From: a virus
DNA: 39,593 nt
Reading direction: 5' to 3' (one strand)
Virus record (IMG/VR): IMGVR_UViG_3300047470_000203
Coordinates: 1 to 39,593 of that record
How positions within the stretch are numbered: position 1 is the first letter of the stretch; each line of letters opens with the position of its first letter. Both the position numbers and the translations under genes were made by a program. Under the pieces are notes generated by a model. The model was not told where the DNA came from and did no database searches. It saw only the letters and a program-made list of their open reading frames with translations. This document shows positions 6,394-11,685 of this stretch, piece by piece.

Positions 6394-6779
6394 CACAAGA
6401 GGAAATCATGCGCGAGGCCATGCGCGGTGCCGTGCGCGCCTACATGCCCGGAACGATGGCGGAAATCAGCGCGGGAACCGGCCTGACCTACGGCGTAGTG
6501 CGTCATCGGGTGCGCGAAATGCGCTTGGCTGGACTTGCCCACGTTGGTCGCTGGGCCGATGGCAACACGCCGGTCTTTTACTACGGTCCCGGCGAAGCTG
6601 CCGCGCGCCCGAAGGCAAAGAGCAACACCGAATACTCGCAGCAGTGGGAGGCGCGCAACCGCAAGACCGAGGCAGGCGATTTACGTCGCGCCAAGGCCCG
6701 CGCGCGCTACCACCTTGACCAGCACAAGGCCAAGGCGAAAGCACGTCCCTGCGGCCCGTTTGCGGCGCTGGGGCTGTGA
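6390..6779 (+). CDS. Winged-helix-like DNA-binding protein
   Basis: 129 residues from a GTG start with GAAGGAG upstream. GTMAEISAGTGLTYGVVRHR (about 21-40) reads as a helix-turn-helix, followed by VREMRLAGLAHVGRW and a likely beta wing (NTPVFYYGPGE), the pattern of a winged helix as in small transcription or replication regulators. The C-terminal 60 residues are rich in Arg and Lys (RRAKARARYHLDQHKAKAKA), suggesting nucleic-acid binding. It is one candidate for a late-transcription regulator in the place where lambda encodes Q, but no Q similarity is seen. Confidence 0.5.
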   Translation: MTQEEIMREAMRGAVRAYMPGTMAEISAGTGLTYGVVRHRVREMRLAGLAHVGRWADGNTPVFYYGPGEAAARPKAKSNTEYSQQWEARNRKTEAGDLRRAKARARYHLDQHKAKAKARPCGPFAALGL

Positions 6780-7231
6780 TGGTACGCAACAACCACAAGA
6801 ACGCGATCAAGGGCGAAATGCAGCGCCAGCACATCTACGGCGTGCTGTCGGTCGAGCCCGCCACGGCAACGCGGGTCGGCCAGGTGCTTGCCATGAGCTA
6901 CGTGCTCGCCTACGCCCACCTGACGAAGATGCGCGTCATGGTGCCGAAAGAGGCGCATGTCTGGGGCTGGAAGAAGCAGCGCGGCCAGTGGCGCGCGGTC
7001 TATGCAGCCGGGAACTATGCCGATGTGCCGCACCCTGACGAACTGGCGGCACTGGCGCAACTGGTCGAGGTGCCGGTATTTATCCGGCGAGAAAAGCGCG
7101 GCAGGCCGGCGCAAGCGGCCATCGAAGCGGCAGAGCATGCCGAGCAGGCCGAGAACAGCGCCAAGGCGGTGCAACTGGTGGAGGCGGCAACGGCCAAGCA
7201 GAATTCATGGTTGGGCGCGCTGGGGATGTGA
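6779..7231 (+). CDS. Unknown DNA-binding-like protein
   Basis: 150 residues from the ATG at 6779, which overlaps the previous stop; a GTG three bases earlier is also possible. VEPATATRVGQVLAMSYVLA (about 22-41) followed by YAHLTKMRVMV could be a winged-helix-like region, and HVWGWKKQRGQWRAVYAAG a beta hairpin. The last third is a long alanine/glutamate helix (QAAIEAAEHAEQAENSAKAV). No domain is recognised with certainty. It is the last gene before a 233-base noncoding stretch. Confidence 0.5.
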   Translation: MVRNNHKNAIKGEMQRQHIYGVLSVEPATATRVGQVLAMSYVLAYAHLTKMRVMVPKEAHVWGWKKQRGQWRAVYAAGNYADVPHPDELAALAQLVEVPVFIRREKRGRPAQAAIEAAEHAEQAENSAKAVQLVEAATAKQNSWLGALGM

Positions 7232-7273
7232 GTGTGCGCTTTCCTCAAAACATTTGATCCGACGTAATAAAGT

Positions 7274-7305
7274 GCTTGCGGAAAATCATAAGCAAGCGGA
7301 AAATA
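7274..7305 (+). repeat. Direct and inverted repeat, candidate control site
   Basis: GCTTGC (7274-7279) and GCAAGC (7292-7297) form an inverted repeat, and GCGGAAAAT occurs twice (7278-7286, 7297-7305). The stretch AAAGTGCTTGCG at 7269-7280 recurs exactly before the promoter at 9934. A TTGCGG box is present, but the nearest -10-like sequence is poorly spaced, so this is better described as a possible operator or weak promoter region. Confidence 0.4.
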
Positions 7306-7365
7306 ATTCTGTCGCTGTTGCATAACGGCGGCGACAAAAGAGCCTTGGCGGGCTACACTACACGG

Positions 7366-7451
7366 AGCTTCTCAATACATCGTGGCCGGTCGTGTCCGGT
7401 TCCGCCAACCTGCTCGCAAGAGCAGGACGGTGTATTTGAGAAGCTTTTTTT
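7366..7451 (+). ncRNA. Three-way-junction RNA with terminator-like U tail
   Basis: AGCTTCTCAATACA (7366-7379) pairs with TGTATTTGAGAAGCT (7431-7445) with one bulged base, followed directly by seven T. Inside lie two further hairpins: GGCCGG/CCGGTT (7384-7389 with 7396-7401) and CCTGCTC-GCAA-GAGCAGG (7409-7426), a perfect seven-base stem with a GNRA tetraloop. The whole is an intrinsic terminator by outline but far more elaborate than needed. It lies in the 233 bases between 7231 and 7465 that hold no other gene. It may be a small RNA carrying its own terminator, or a terminator for the upstream early operon. Confidence 0.6.
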
Positions 7452-7464
7452 ATGGGCGGATGAA

Positions 7465-7668
7465 ATGAAAGAACAGCTTTACGTTTTGGCAGTGAATGAA
7501 GCGCGGCGCTTCTTGGAGATTGCGCAGAAGCTGGAAGATGAAGTGAGTCTTCGTGGCGAATGCCACCCAGGAATTCCCGGCTACTATCCCCCATGCAAAC
7601 AAACAGGCGCGATGCGCCGTGCCAGCATGGATTTGACGCGCGCCCTGGCTGAACTTCGCAAGGGATAG
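7465..7668 (+). CDS. Unknown 67-residue protein
   Basis: Starts MKEQLYVLAVNEARRFLEIA at ATG 7465, only 14 bases after the U tract of the structured RNA. The N-terminal half is one helix; PGYYPPCKQTGAMRRASMDL follows, then a second helix. The RBS is weak (GGGCGG). No motif is recognised. It precedes the replication genes by three bases and is likely cotranscribed with them if transcription passes or restarts at the structured RNA. Confidence 0.55.
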   Translation: MKEQLYVLAVNEARRFLEIAQKLEDEVSLRGECHPGIPGYYPPCKQTGAMRRASMDLTRALAELRKG

Positions 7669-7671
7669 GCA

Positions 7672-8349
7672 ATGGCACGCATCCGCACAATCAAACCGGA
7701 GTTCTTCACCAGCTCCGATATCCTCGCTTTGACGCCGCTGGCACGCCTCTTTTACGTGTCCCTGTGGTGTGAGGCGGACCGCGAAGGGTTGCTGAACTGG
7801 AATCCTGAAACACTCAAGTTTCGCTATTTCCCGAAAGACAAGGTTGATATCGAAAACCTGGCCGGGGAACTCGTCAAGCAGAATCTCATCGCCATCATGG
7901 AAGGCGACGACGGGCGCGAATACGCCGAGATTCCAAGCTTCACATCGCATCAAGTTATCAATAATAGGGAATCGGCAAGCATTCTGCTTTCACGCGTGAA
8001 AGGGGCGTCACCACGCGTCACAGGGGAAGGAAGGAAGGAAGGGAAGGGAAGGGAAGGGAAGTCGCCAGCGACCGCGCCGAAAGCGCGCTTCGATCCCGTC
8101 GAGGAAATGGCCCTACGTGGAGTATTGCCGCAAACGGCGGACGACTGGATGACATTGCGCAAAGCCAGACGCGCACCTGTCACTGAAACCGTTCTCAAGG
8201 AAATCATCGCGGAGGCCGACAAGTCCGGCATGTCCCTTGATCGCGCCCTTGCGTATGCGTGTCGGCAAGGCTGGCAGGGGTTCAAGGCATCATGGGTGAA
8301 GGACGACCCGGAAGCCGCCGATAAACCAAAAGCGAAGGATTGGGAATGA
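7672..8349 (+). CDS. O-like replication initiator/helicase loader
   Basis: 225 residues. The N-terminus MARIRTIKPEFFTSSDILAL followed by TPLARLFYVSLWCEADREGL is characteristic of a widespread phage replication protein with a winged-helix origin-binding domain. The middle (about 110-135) is a charged linker encoded by an unusual repetitive purine tract. The C-terminal part, with LRKARRAPVTETVLKEII and ending in GWQGFKASWV, is the helical region common to these proteins and to helicase loaders. The DnaB-like helicase follows one gene later, so this protein probably binds the origin and recruits that helicase. As with lambda O, the origin may lie inside the gene itself. Confidence 0.75.
   Translation: MARIRTIKPEFFTSSDILALTPLARLFYVSLWCEADREGLLNWNPETLKFRYFPKDKVDIENLAGELVKQNLIAIMEGDDGREYAEIPSFTSHQVINNRESASILLSRVKGASPRVTGEGRKEGKGREGKSPATAPKARFDPVEEMALRGVLPQTADDWMTLRKARRAPVTETVLKEIIAEADKSGMSLDRALAYACRQGWQGFKASWVKDDPEAADKPKAKDWE
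7987..8061 (+). repeat. Palindrome plus GGGAA repeats, candidate replication origin
   Basis: A perfect 16-base palindrome CTTTCACGCGTGAAAG (7987-8002) is followed by a second ACGCGT (8013-8018) and then a purine tract of GAAG and GGGAA units (8023-8061). Four GGG runs at 8041, 8046, 8051 and 8056, each separated by AA, fit the standard G-quadruplex pattern. The tract sits within the linker coding part of the O-like gene, the same location as the iteron origin in lambda O. Confidence 0.5.
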
Positions 8350-8783
8350 TCGCGCAAAATGCAGAAGCAATCGTTGCGGCCCGACTGAAAGGCCAGAAAC
8401 CTACCGCCATGGTCATCGTGTCGATGGTTGGCCCGGTAGTGACCGACAACCCACTGGTGTTCGCCAGGGCTGCCGAGCATTACGACTGGCGCTGGGCGCG
8501 CGGCCTGGATGTCTGCCTGTACGTTGGCGGCGATGTGGACTGGCAATCGGTGCTGTTGGAAATCGCCGTGCAACGTCCCGAACATTTGAGCCTGTGGGAT
8601 GACAGCGGCAAGTGGGGAACAGCGGTGTACCTGATCCCGCGCGAAACTGATATCGGCAAGCCGCCGAAAGCATGGAAGTTCGAACTGGACTTTCTGCCAT
8701 GGATGGACTTCCAGAACGAAGACTTCGCCGCTGGAAGAATCTATGAACGCGACCGCAACGGAGTGCCCTATGCAATTGGTTAA
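8346..8783 (+). CDS. Unknown protein between replication genes
   Basis: 145 residues from ATG 8346, which overlaps the preceding stop (ATGA). It has alternating hydrophobic and charged segments (TAMVIVSMVGPVV, GLDVCLYVGGDVDW), suggesting an alpha-beta fold, with an aromatic C-terminal half (WKFELDFLPWMDFQNEDF). No known motif is recognised. Its place between the initiator and the helicase suggests a replication accessory, by context only. Its end overlaps the start of the helicase gene by 14 bases. Confidence 0.6.
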   Translation: MIAQNAEAIVAARLKGQKPTAMVIVSMVGPVVTDNPLVFARAAEHYDWRWARGLDVCLYVGGDVDWQSVLLEIAVQRPEHLSLWDDSGKWGTAVYLIPRETDIGKPPKAWKFELDFLPWMDFQNEDFAAGRIYERDRNGVPYAIG

Positions 8784-9720
8784 GGACAATATCGACTTCG
8801 CGCAGTACATGAAGGACACCGAATCGCACAACGTCCGGTCGGCGTCGAACTGGATTGACGCTACCGTGGCGCTGTTCCACCCGAAAGGCGATGCGCCGCG
8901 CGCGCCAACGATGCTGTGGGAGAAGACCAAGGAGAAGATCGCATTCAGGCCGGGTGAAGTGACCTTGTGGGCCGGTATCAATGGCCATGGCAAATCCATG
9001 TTCACTTCGCAGGTCGCGCTCGATCTGACCTACCAGGCCGAGCGCGTAATGATCGCCAGCTTCGAAATGCAGCCGCCGCGCACCATGCACCGCATGACCC
9101 GTCAGGCGTGGGGCGCAAGACTGCCCGACGAGAACGAAATCAAGGTATTCGGCCAATGGACCGATGAGCGCCTGTGGATTTACGACCACGTTGGCGCGGT
9201 CGAATGGCGCAAGGTCATTGCCGTGATGCGCTACGCGCTGCGCGAATTCGGCGTGAAACAGTTCTTCATTGATTCGCTGATGAAATGCGTCAAGGGTGAC
9301 GACGACTACAACGGCCAGAAGGATTTTGTTGCCGAACTGTGCGCCTTTGCCCAAGCGAACGGCGCACACGTTCACCTGATCCACCATGTACGCAAGGGGG
9401 AAAGCGAACACAAAGCACCGGGGAAATTCGATGTGAAAGGCGCTGGCGCGATCACCGATCAGGTGGATAACGTCATCATCGTGTGGAAAAGCAAGGAAGC
9501 CATCGAGAAGAACAATGGCGATCCGACCTGTGTCCTGCTGGTGGAAAAGCAACGCAACGGGGAATACGAAGGCAAGCTGGGCTTCTGGTTCGATTCTGAA
9601 TCGCAGCAATACATGGAGTCATTCGGCGCGCAACCGGCCATGTACGGCATCGATACGCGACGGCCTGGAGGCACCAAGGGCTATGCGAGCAAGGTTCGTT
9701 ACGATTGGGCTGACGCATGA
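8770..9720 (+). CDS. DnaB/RecA-fold replicative helicase
   Basis: 316 residues from the ATG at 8770, chosen because GGAG precedes it. Walker A is GINGHGKS (69-76), Walker B is in QFFIDSL (164-170; Asp168), and HLIHHVRKG (202-210) with KGAGAITDQVDNVI (223-236) match helicase motifs 3 and 4 of DnaB-type SF4 proteins. Compared with host DnaB (about 470) the N-terminal primase-interaction domain is missing, so it resembles the C-terminal half only, as in some phage helicases and Twinkle-like proteins. It would unwind DNA at the phage fork, working with host primase. The upstream O-like protein is its probable loader. Confidence 0.82.
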   Translation: MQLVKDNIDFAQYMKDTESHNVRSASNWIDATVALFHPKGDAPRAPTMLWEKTKEKIAFRPGEVTLWAGINGHGKSMFTSQVALDLTYQAERVMIASFEMQPPRTMHRMTRQAWGARLPDENEIKVFGQWTDERLWIYDHVGAVEWRKVIAVMRYALREFGVKQFFIDSLMKCVKGDDDYNGQKDFVAELCAFAQANGAHVHLIHHVRKGESEHKAPGKFDVKGAGAITDQVDNVIIVWKSKEAIEKNNGDPTCVLLVEKQRNGEYEGKLGFWFDSESQQYMESFGAQPAMYGIDTRRPGGTKGYASKVRYDWADA

Positions 9721-9920
9721 TGCACGCCCGGTTCAGGGGCGCTACCTGTGCCAGCTGCTCGCGCTTTCCAATTGCTGCGCTGGAACGCAATGCACCTGGC
9801 GAGTGTGAAATCTTCGAGCAATGGACCACCCATTGCCAATCGGCCTGCGTGCTGTACGAGGCAGCACCGGACAAGGAAGCAAGGCGGGCGGTAGTGCAGA
9901 GGCTGAATGAGCAAAAATAA
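9717..9920 (+). CDS. Small cysteine-rich unknown protein
   Basis: 67 residues, with ATG ATG at 9717 overlapping the helicase stop. Five cysteines are present, two in CASC near the N-terminus, then C, C and C (ECEIFEQWTTHCQSACV), a pattern that could bind zinc or an iron-sulfur cluster. The C-terminal part is a charged helix (KEARRAVVQRLNEQ). No family is recognised. It ends the replication block; a fresh promoter follows. Confidence 0.55.
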   Translation: MMHARFRGATCASCSRFPIAALERNAPGECEIFEQWTTHCQSACVLYEAAPDKEARRAVVQRLNEQK

Positions 9921-9933
9921 TTTGCGAAAGTGC

Positions 9934-9962
9934 TTGCGTTGTATGAATTATTCTTATATAGT
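9934..9962 (+). promoter_or_regulatory. Strong sigma70-like promoter
   Basis: TTGCGT (9934-9939) and TATAGT (9957-9962) are separated by 17 bases in an AT-rich stretch that stands out from its GC-rich surroundings. Transcription would start near 9969, 26 bases before the next gene. The -35 context GCTTGCGTT recurs near other predicted promoters. Confidence 0.7.
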
Positions 9963-9994
9963 TCAGTCATACCAACCCAACCGGAGCGCCCATC

Positions 9995-10228
9995 ATGAAC
10001 AAAGCTGACGCAATCAAAGCCGCAAAAGAAGCCGGCCTCACCGTAACCAAAGAAGTTGCTTGCGGCAAAGGCACTGAATTCATGGTGGGCGAAAAGCGCA
10101 TCCACAACGAGCAGGGCTGCAAGCAGACCTGGAAAGTTGAGGGCAAAAGCGTCGGCGGCGCGACTGTAACCGACTGCATCATGTCGGTGCTCGGCGTGAA
10201 AACCTGGTGCGGTCGCCCTTGGGCCTGA
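9995..10228 (+). CDS. Unknown small protein behind own promoter
   Basis: 77 residues starting MNKADAIKAAKEAGLTVTKE, with RBS CCGGAG. N-terminal helices are followed by a beta-rich part (KGTEFMVGEKRIHNEQGCKQ) and a C-terminal Cys-Trp ending. No domain is recognised. Codons differ somewhat from the neighbours, with more AAA and GAA. Having its own strong promoter suggests high or separate expression, for example an early host-directed factor or a small nucleic-acid binding protein; this is inference. Confidence 0.6.
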   Translation: MNKADAIKAAKEAGLTVTKEVACGKGTEFMVGEKRIHNEQGCKQTWKVEGKSVGGATVTDCIMSVLGVKTWCGRPWA

Positions 10229-10491
10229 TCGGATGCGAATTCTGCGGCTACGAGTTCCCCGAGAACTCGGGCCGCTTCGGATGCCCGAACTGCGAGGGCG
10301 AACCTTTACCGGAGGCCCGCATGGGTGTCAAACGATCAAACGAAATGAAGGCCGCACTCGACCTGGTACGGCAGGGAATGTCTGCTTATGCCGCCGCCAA
10401 GGAGACTGGCATTACCTCGGGCAACCTGTACAAGAGCGCCGAATACCGCGCCATCATCGCAGCACGCAGCACCGCAAAGCCCGCGCAGTAG
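10207..10491 (+). CDS. Zinc ribbon plus helix-turn-helix protein
   Basis: 94 residues if the GTG at 10207 is used, which overlaps the previous gene by 22 bases. The first half has two CxxC knuckles (CEFCGYEF and CPNCEG, about 10-13 and 26-29), a zinc ribbon. The second half, MGVKRSNEMKAALDLVRQGM then SAYAAAKETGITSGNLYKS, is a helix-turn-helix of a type found alone in many phages. A good RBS (GGAGG at 10311-10315) precedes the internal ATG at 10321, so a shorter HTH-only product of 56 residues is possible too. Probable DNA-binding regulator. Confidence 0.55.
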   Translation: MRSPLGLIGCEFCGYEFPENSGRFGCPNCEGEPLPEARMGVKRSNEMKAALDLVRQGMSAYAAAKETGITSGNLYKSAEYRAIIAARSTAKPAQ

Positions 10492-10544
10492 CGCCCAGCC
10501 GGTCCCGCAAAGGGCGGGAATACAACACCAACGAAAGGGTAATC

Positions 10545-10658
10545 ATGGAATACGCACTTTACGCCGCTGCCTTGTTCGCTATCGGATTGCTGGTGTCGAT
10601 GGTCTTTTGCCGTGCTGCCCGGCTGGGCTGTGAGGATATGGATTGCGACCGGCTGTAG
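10545..10658 (+). CDS. 37-residue single-pass membrane peptide
   Basis: ATG 10545 to TAG 10658, with AAAGGG upstream. The N-terminal part YALYAAALFAIGLLVSMVF is one hydrophobic helix, followed by an Arg and a cysteine-rich tail (CRAARLGCEDMDCDRL). Too short for a family call. It could be a small membrane regulator of the host. It is the last gene before the noncoding/tRNA region. Confidence 0.5.
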   Translation: MEYALYAAALFAIGLLVSMVFCRAARLGCEDMDCDRL

Positions 10659-10665
10659 ATATCGG

Positions 10666-10694
10666 TTGACGCTGTTCAACAATCGAATTACATT
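10666..10694 (+). promoter_or_regulatory. Near-consensus promoter before noncoding/tRNA region
   Basis: TTGACG (10666-10671), a 17-base spacer and TACATT (10689-10694) make one of the best sigma70-type promoters in the window. Transcription would start near 10701. No protein gene follows for more than 580 bases; the first products would be the noncoding stretch and the tRNA. Confidence 0.72.
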
Positions 10695-10700
10695 ACAGGT

Positions 10701-11012
10701 GCTGGGCGGCGCGTGAATAACGACCATTCTGGCACCAAATTCGCTGCAACTGACGGTATCGGGCGCGCTGCGGCAGACCCGAGAGAACGGCAGGGCGGCA
10801 CAAGAGCATCTGCAACATGACGGAATCCGGGAGGCTAGTACCCTACCCCGTTAAATCGCGCCTGTCGCGCTAGCGTAAAGGGCCGATGTACGTAGCGGTG
10901 AACGTAGCCTTGCAGAATGACGCAGGGACCGGCGAACGCGGTCCACCAGTTTCAAGTCCTCGCAAGAGGCCGCGCAGCTTGATACCCTCGGCTGCGTGAC
11001 TGTCGATTTTAT
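10701..11012 (+). ncRNA. Candidate structured noncoding RNA upstream of tRNA
   Basis: About 310 bases between a strong promoter and tRNA-Tyr without a convincing gene. Several local hairpins are visible: GGTGC/GCACC (10698-10702 with 10731-10735, crossing the predicted start), TCGGG/CCCGA (10759-10763 with 10778-10782) enclosing a smaller stem, CCTC-GCAA-GAGG (10958-10969), and CGCAGC/GCTGCG (10973-10978 with 10991-10996). It matches no RNA family I recognise. It may be a precursor of the tRNA, a phage small RNA, or a decayed tRNA cluster. A 37-codon ATG frame at 10887 exists, but it has no good RBS. Confidence 0.4.
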
Positions 11013-11105
11013 GGGCAAAAGCCGAATATTGGTTTAAGTCGGCCCGGACTGTAAATCCGGAGTGCGCTAGACGCGGTGATGGTTCGATTCCATCTTTGCC
11101 CACCA
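11013..11105 (+). tRNA. tRNA-Tyr (GTA anticodon)
   Basis: The acceptor stem GGGCAAA (11013-11019) pairs perfectly with TTTGCCC (11095-11101), followed by discriminator A and an encoded CCA (11103-11105). The D-stem is CCGA/TCGG. The anticodon stem CCGGA/TCCGG (11044-11048, 11056-11060) encloses loop CTGTAAA with anticodon GTA at 11051-11053. A long variable arm (about 11061-11077) is typical of bacterial tRNA-Tyr. The T-arm is GATGG-TTCGATT-CCATC. All elements are intact, so the tRNA is probably functional. It is cotranscribed with the preceding noncoding RNA and ends before the terminator at 11159. Confidence 0.95.
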
Positions 11106-11158
11106 CGCTTTACCCGCAGTCGCATCATCTGTCTTTCTCCGTACCAAGCAGACTTCTG

Positions 11159-11190
11159 CCCGCCCTGCGCAAGCTCGGCGGGTATTTTTT
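11159..11190 (+). terminator. Intrinsic terminator after tRNA
   Basis: CCCGCC (11159-11164) and GGCGGG (11177-11182) form a six-base GC stem followed by TATTTTTT (11183-11190). It would stop transcription from the tRNA promoter just before the terminase genes. Confidence 0.78.
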
Positions 11191-11249
11191 CGTGTTGCGC
11201 ATGTGAAGCTTTTTGCAAGGAAAGTAATTCGCAGGGGAAAGATTCGGGA

Positions 11250-11255
11250 TATACT
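11250..11255 (+). promoter_or_regulatory. Possible late promoter (-10 box only)
   Basis: TATACT lies 29 bases before the terminase start and after the terminator. The matching -35 region (TTCGCA at 11228-11233, 16-base spacer) is poor, so it may need an activator. It is the only promoter-like element found in front of the structural block. Confidence 0.35.
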
Positions 11256-11283
11256 ACGTCCATTCCCATTGTCAACCCTTCCG

Positions 11284-11685
11284 ATGAGCCTGACCGCCAA
11301 GCAAGAAGCTTTCGCGCAAGCAGTAGCATCCGGCAAATCGCAGTCGGAGGCGTACCGCATCGCCTTCAACGTGCGCGCAACGACCAAGCCAGAGTCGGTC
11401 AATCAAGCCGCATCGAAACTCATGGCAGACCCCAACCTTTGTTCAAGGGTCGCAGAACTGCGCAAGCCCATCGTGGAAGCCGCGCAAATCACCCTCGCAA
11501 GCCACCTGGAACGCCTCAGGGCGCTCTCCGAAGCCGCCGAGGAAGGATCGCAGTACAGCGCCGCTATCAGTGCTGAAATCGCCCGTGGCAAGGCATCTGG
11601 CCTGTACATCGACAAGACCGAGCACAGCGGGCCAGGCGGTGCGCCGATTGCCATTTCGGTCAACTTCGTGAAGCCTTCCGCGTGA
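11284..11685 (+). CDS. terS: Terminase small subunit
   Basis: 133 residues from ATG 11284 (MSLTAKQEAFAQAVASGKSQ). This opening, followed by SEAYRIAF, is the helix-turn-helix DNA-recognition domain of TerS proteins; the rest is a helical oligomerisation region (about 70-105) and a short C-terminal tail. TerS rings recognise the packaging site, often inside terS itself, and activate the large subunit. The gene overlaps the terL GTG start by four bases. The RBS is weak. Family assignment rests on the N-terminal motif and the position directly before terL. Confidence 0.8.
   Translation: MSLTAKQEAFAQAVASGKSQSEAYRIAFNVRATTKPESVNQAASKLMADPNLCSRVAELRKPIVEAAQITLASHLERLRALSEAAEEGSQYSAAISAEIARGKASGLYIDKTEHSGPGGAPIAISVNFVKPSA

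Noticed and set aside
10505-10520. CCCGC/GCGGG hairpin between two small genes
   Set aside because: No T tract follows and the loop is short; not enough for a terminator.
10951-10969. TTCAAGT resembling a tRNA T-loop
   Set aside because: The flanking bases do not form a T-stem, the conserved closing pair is missing, and no matching acceptor stem is found.
10870-11106. Minus-strand open frame over the tRNA
   Set aside because: Its N-terminal half is the reverse complement of the tRNA-Tyr, a well-known type of spurious gene.
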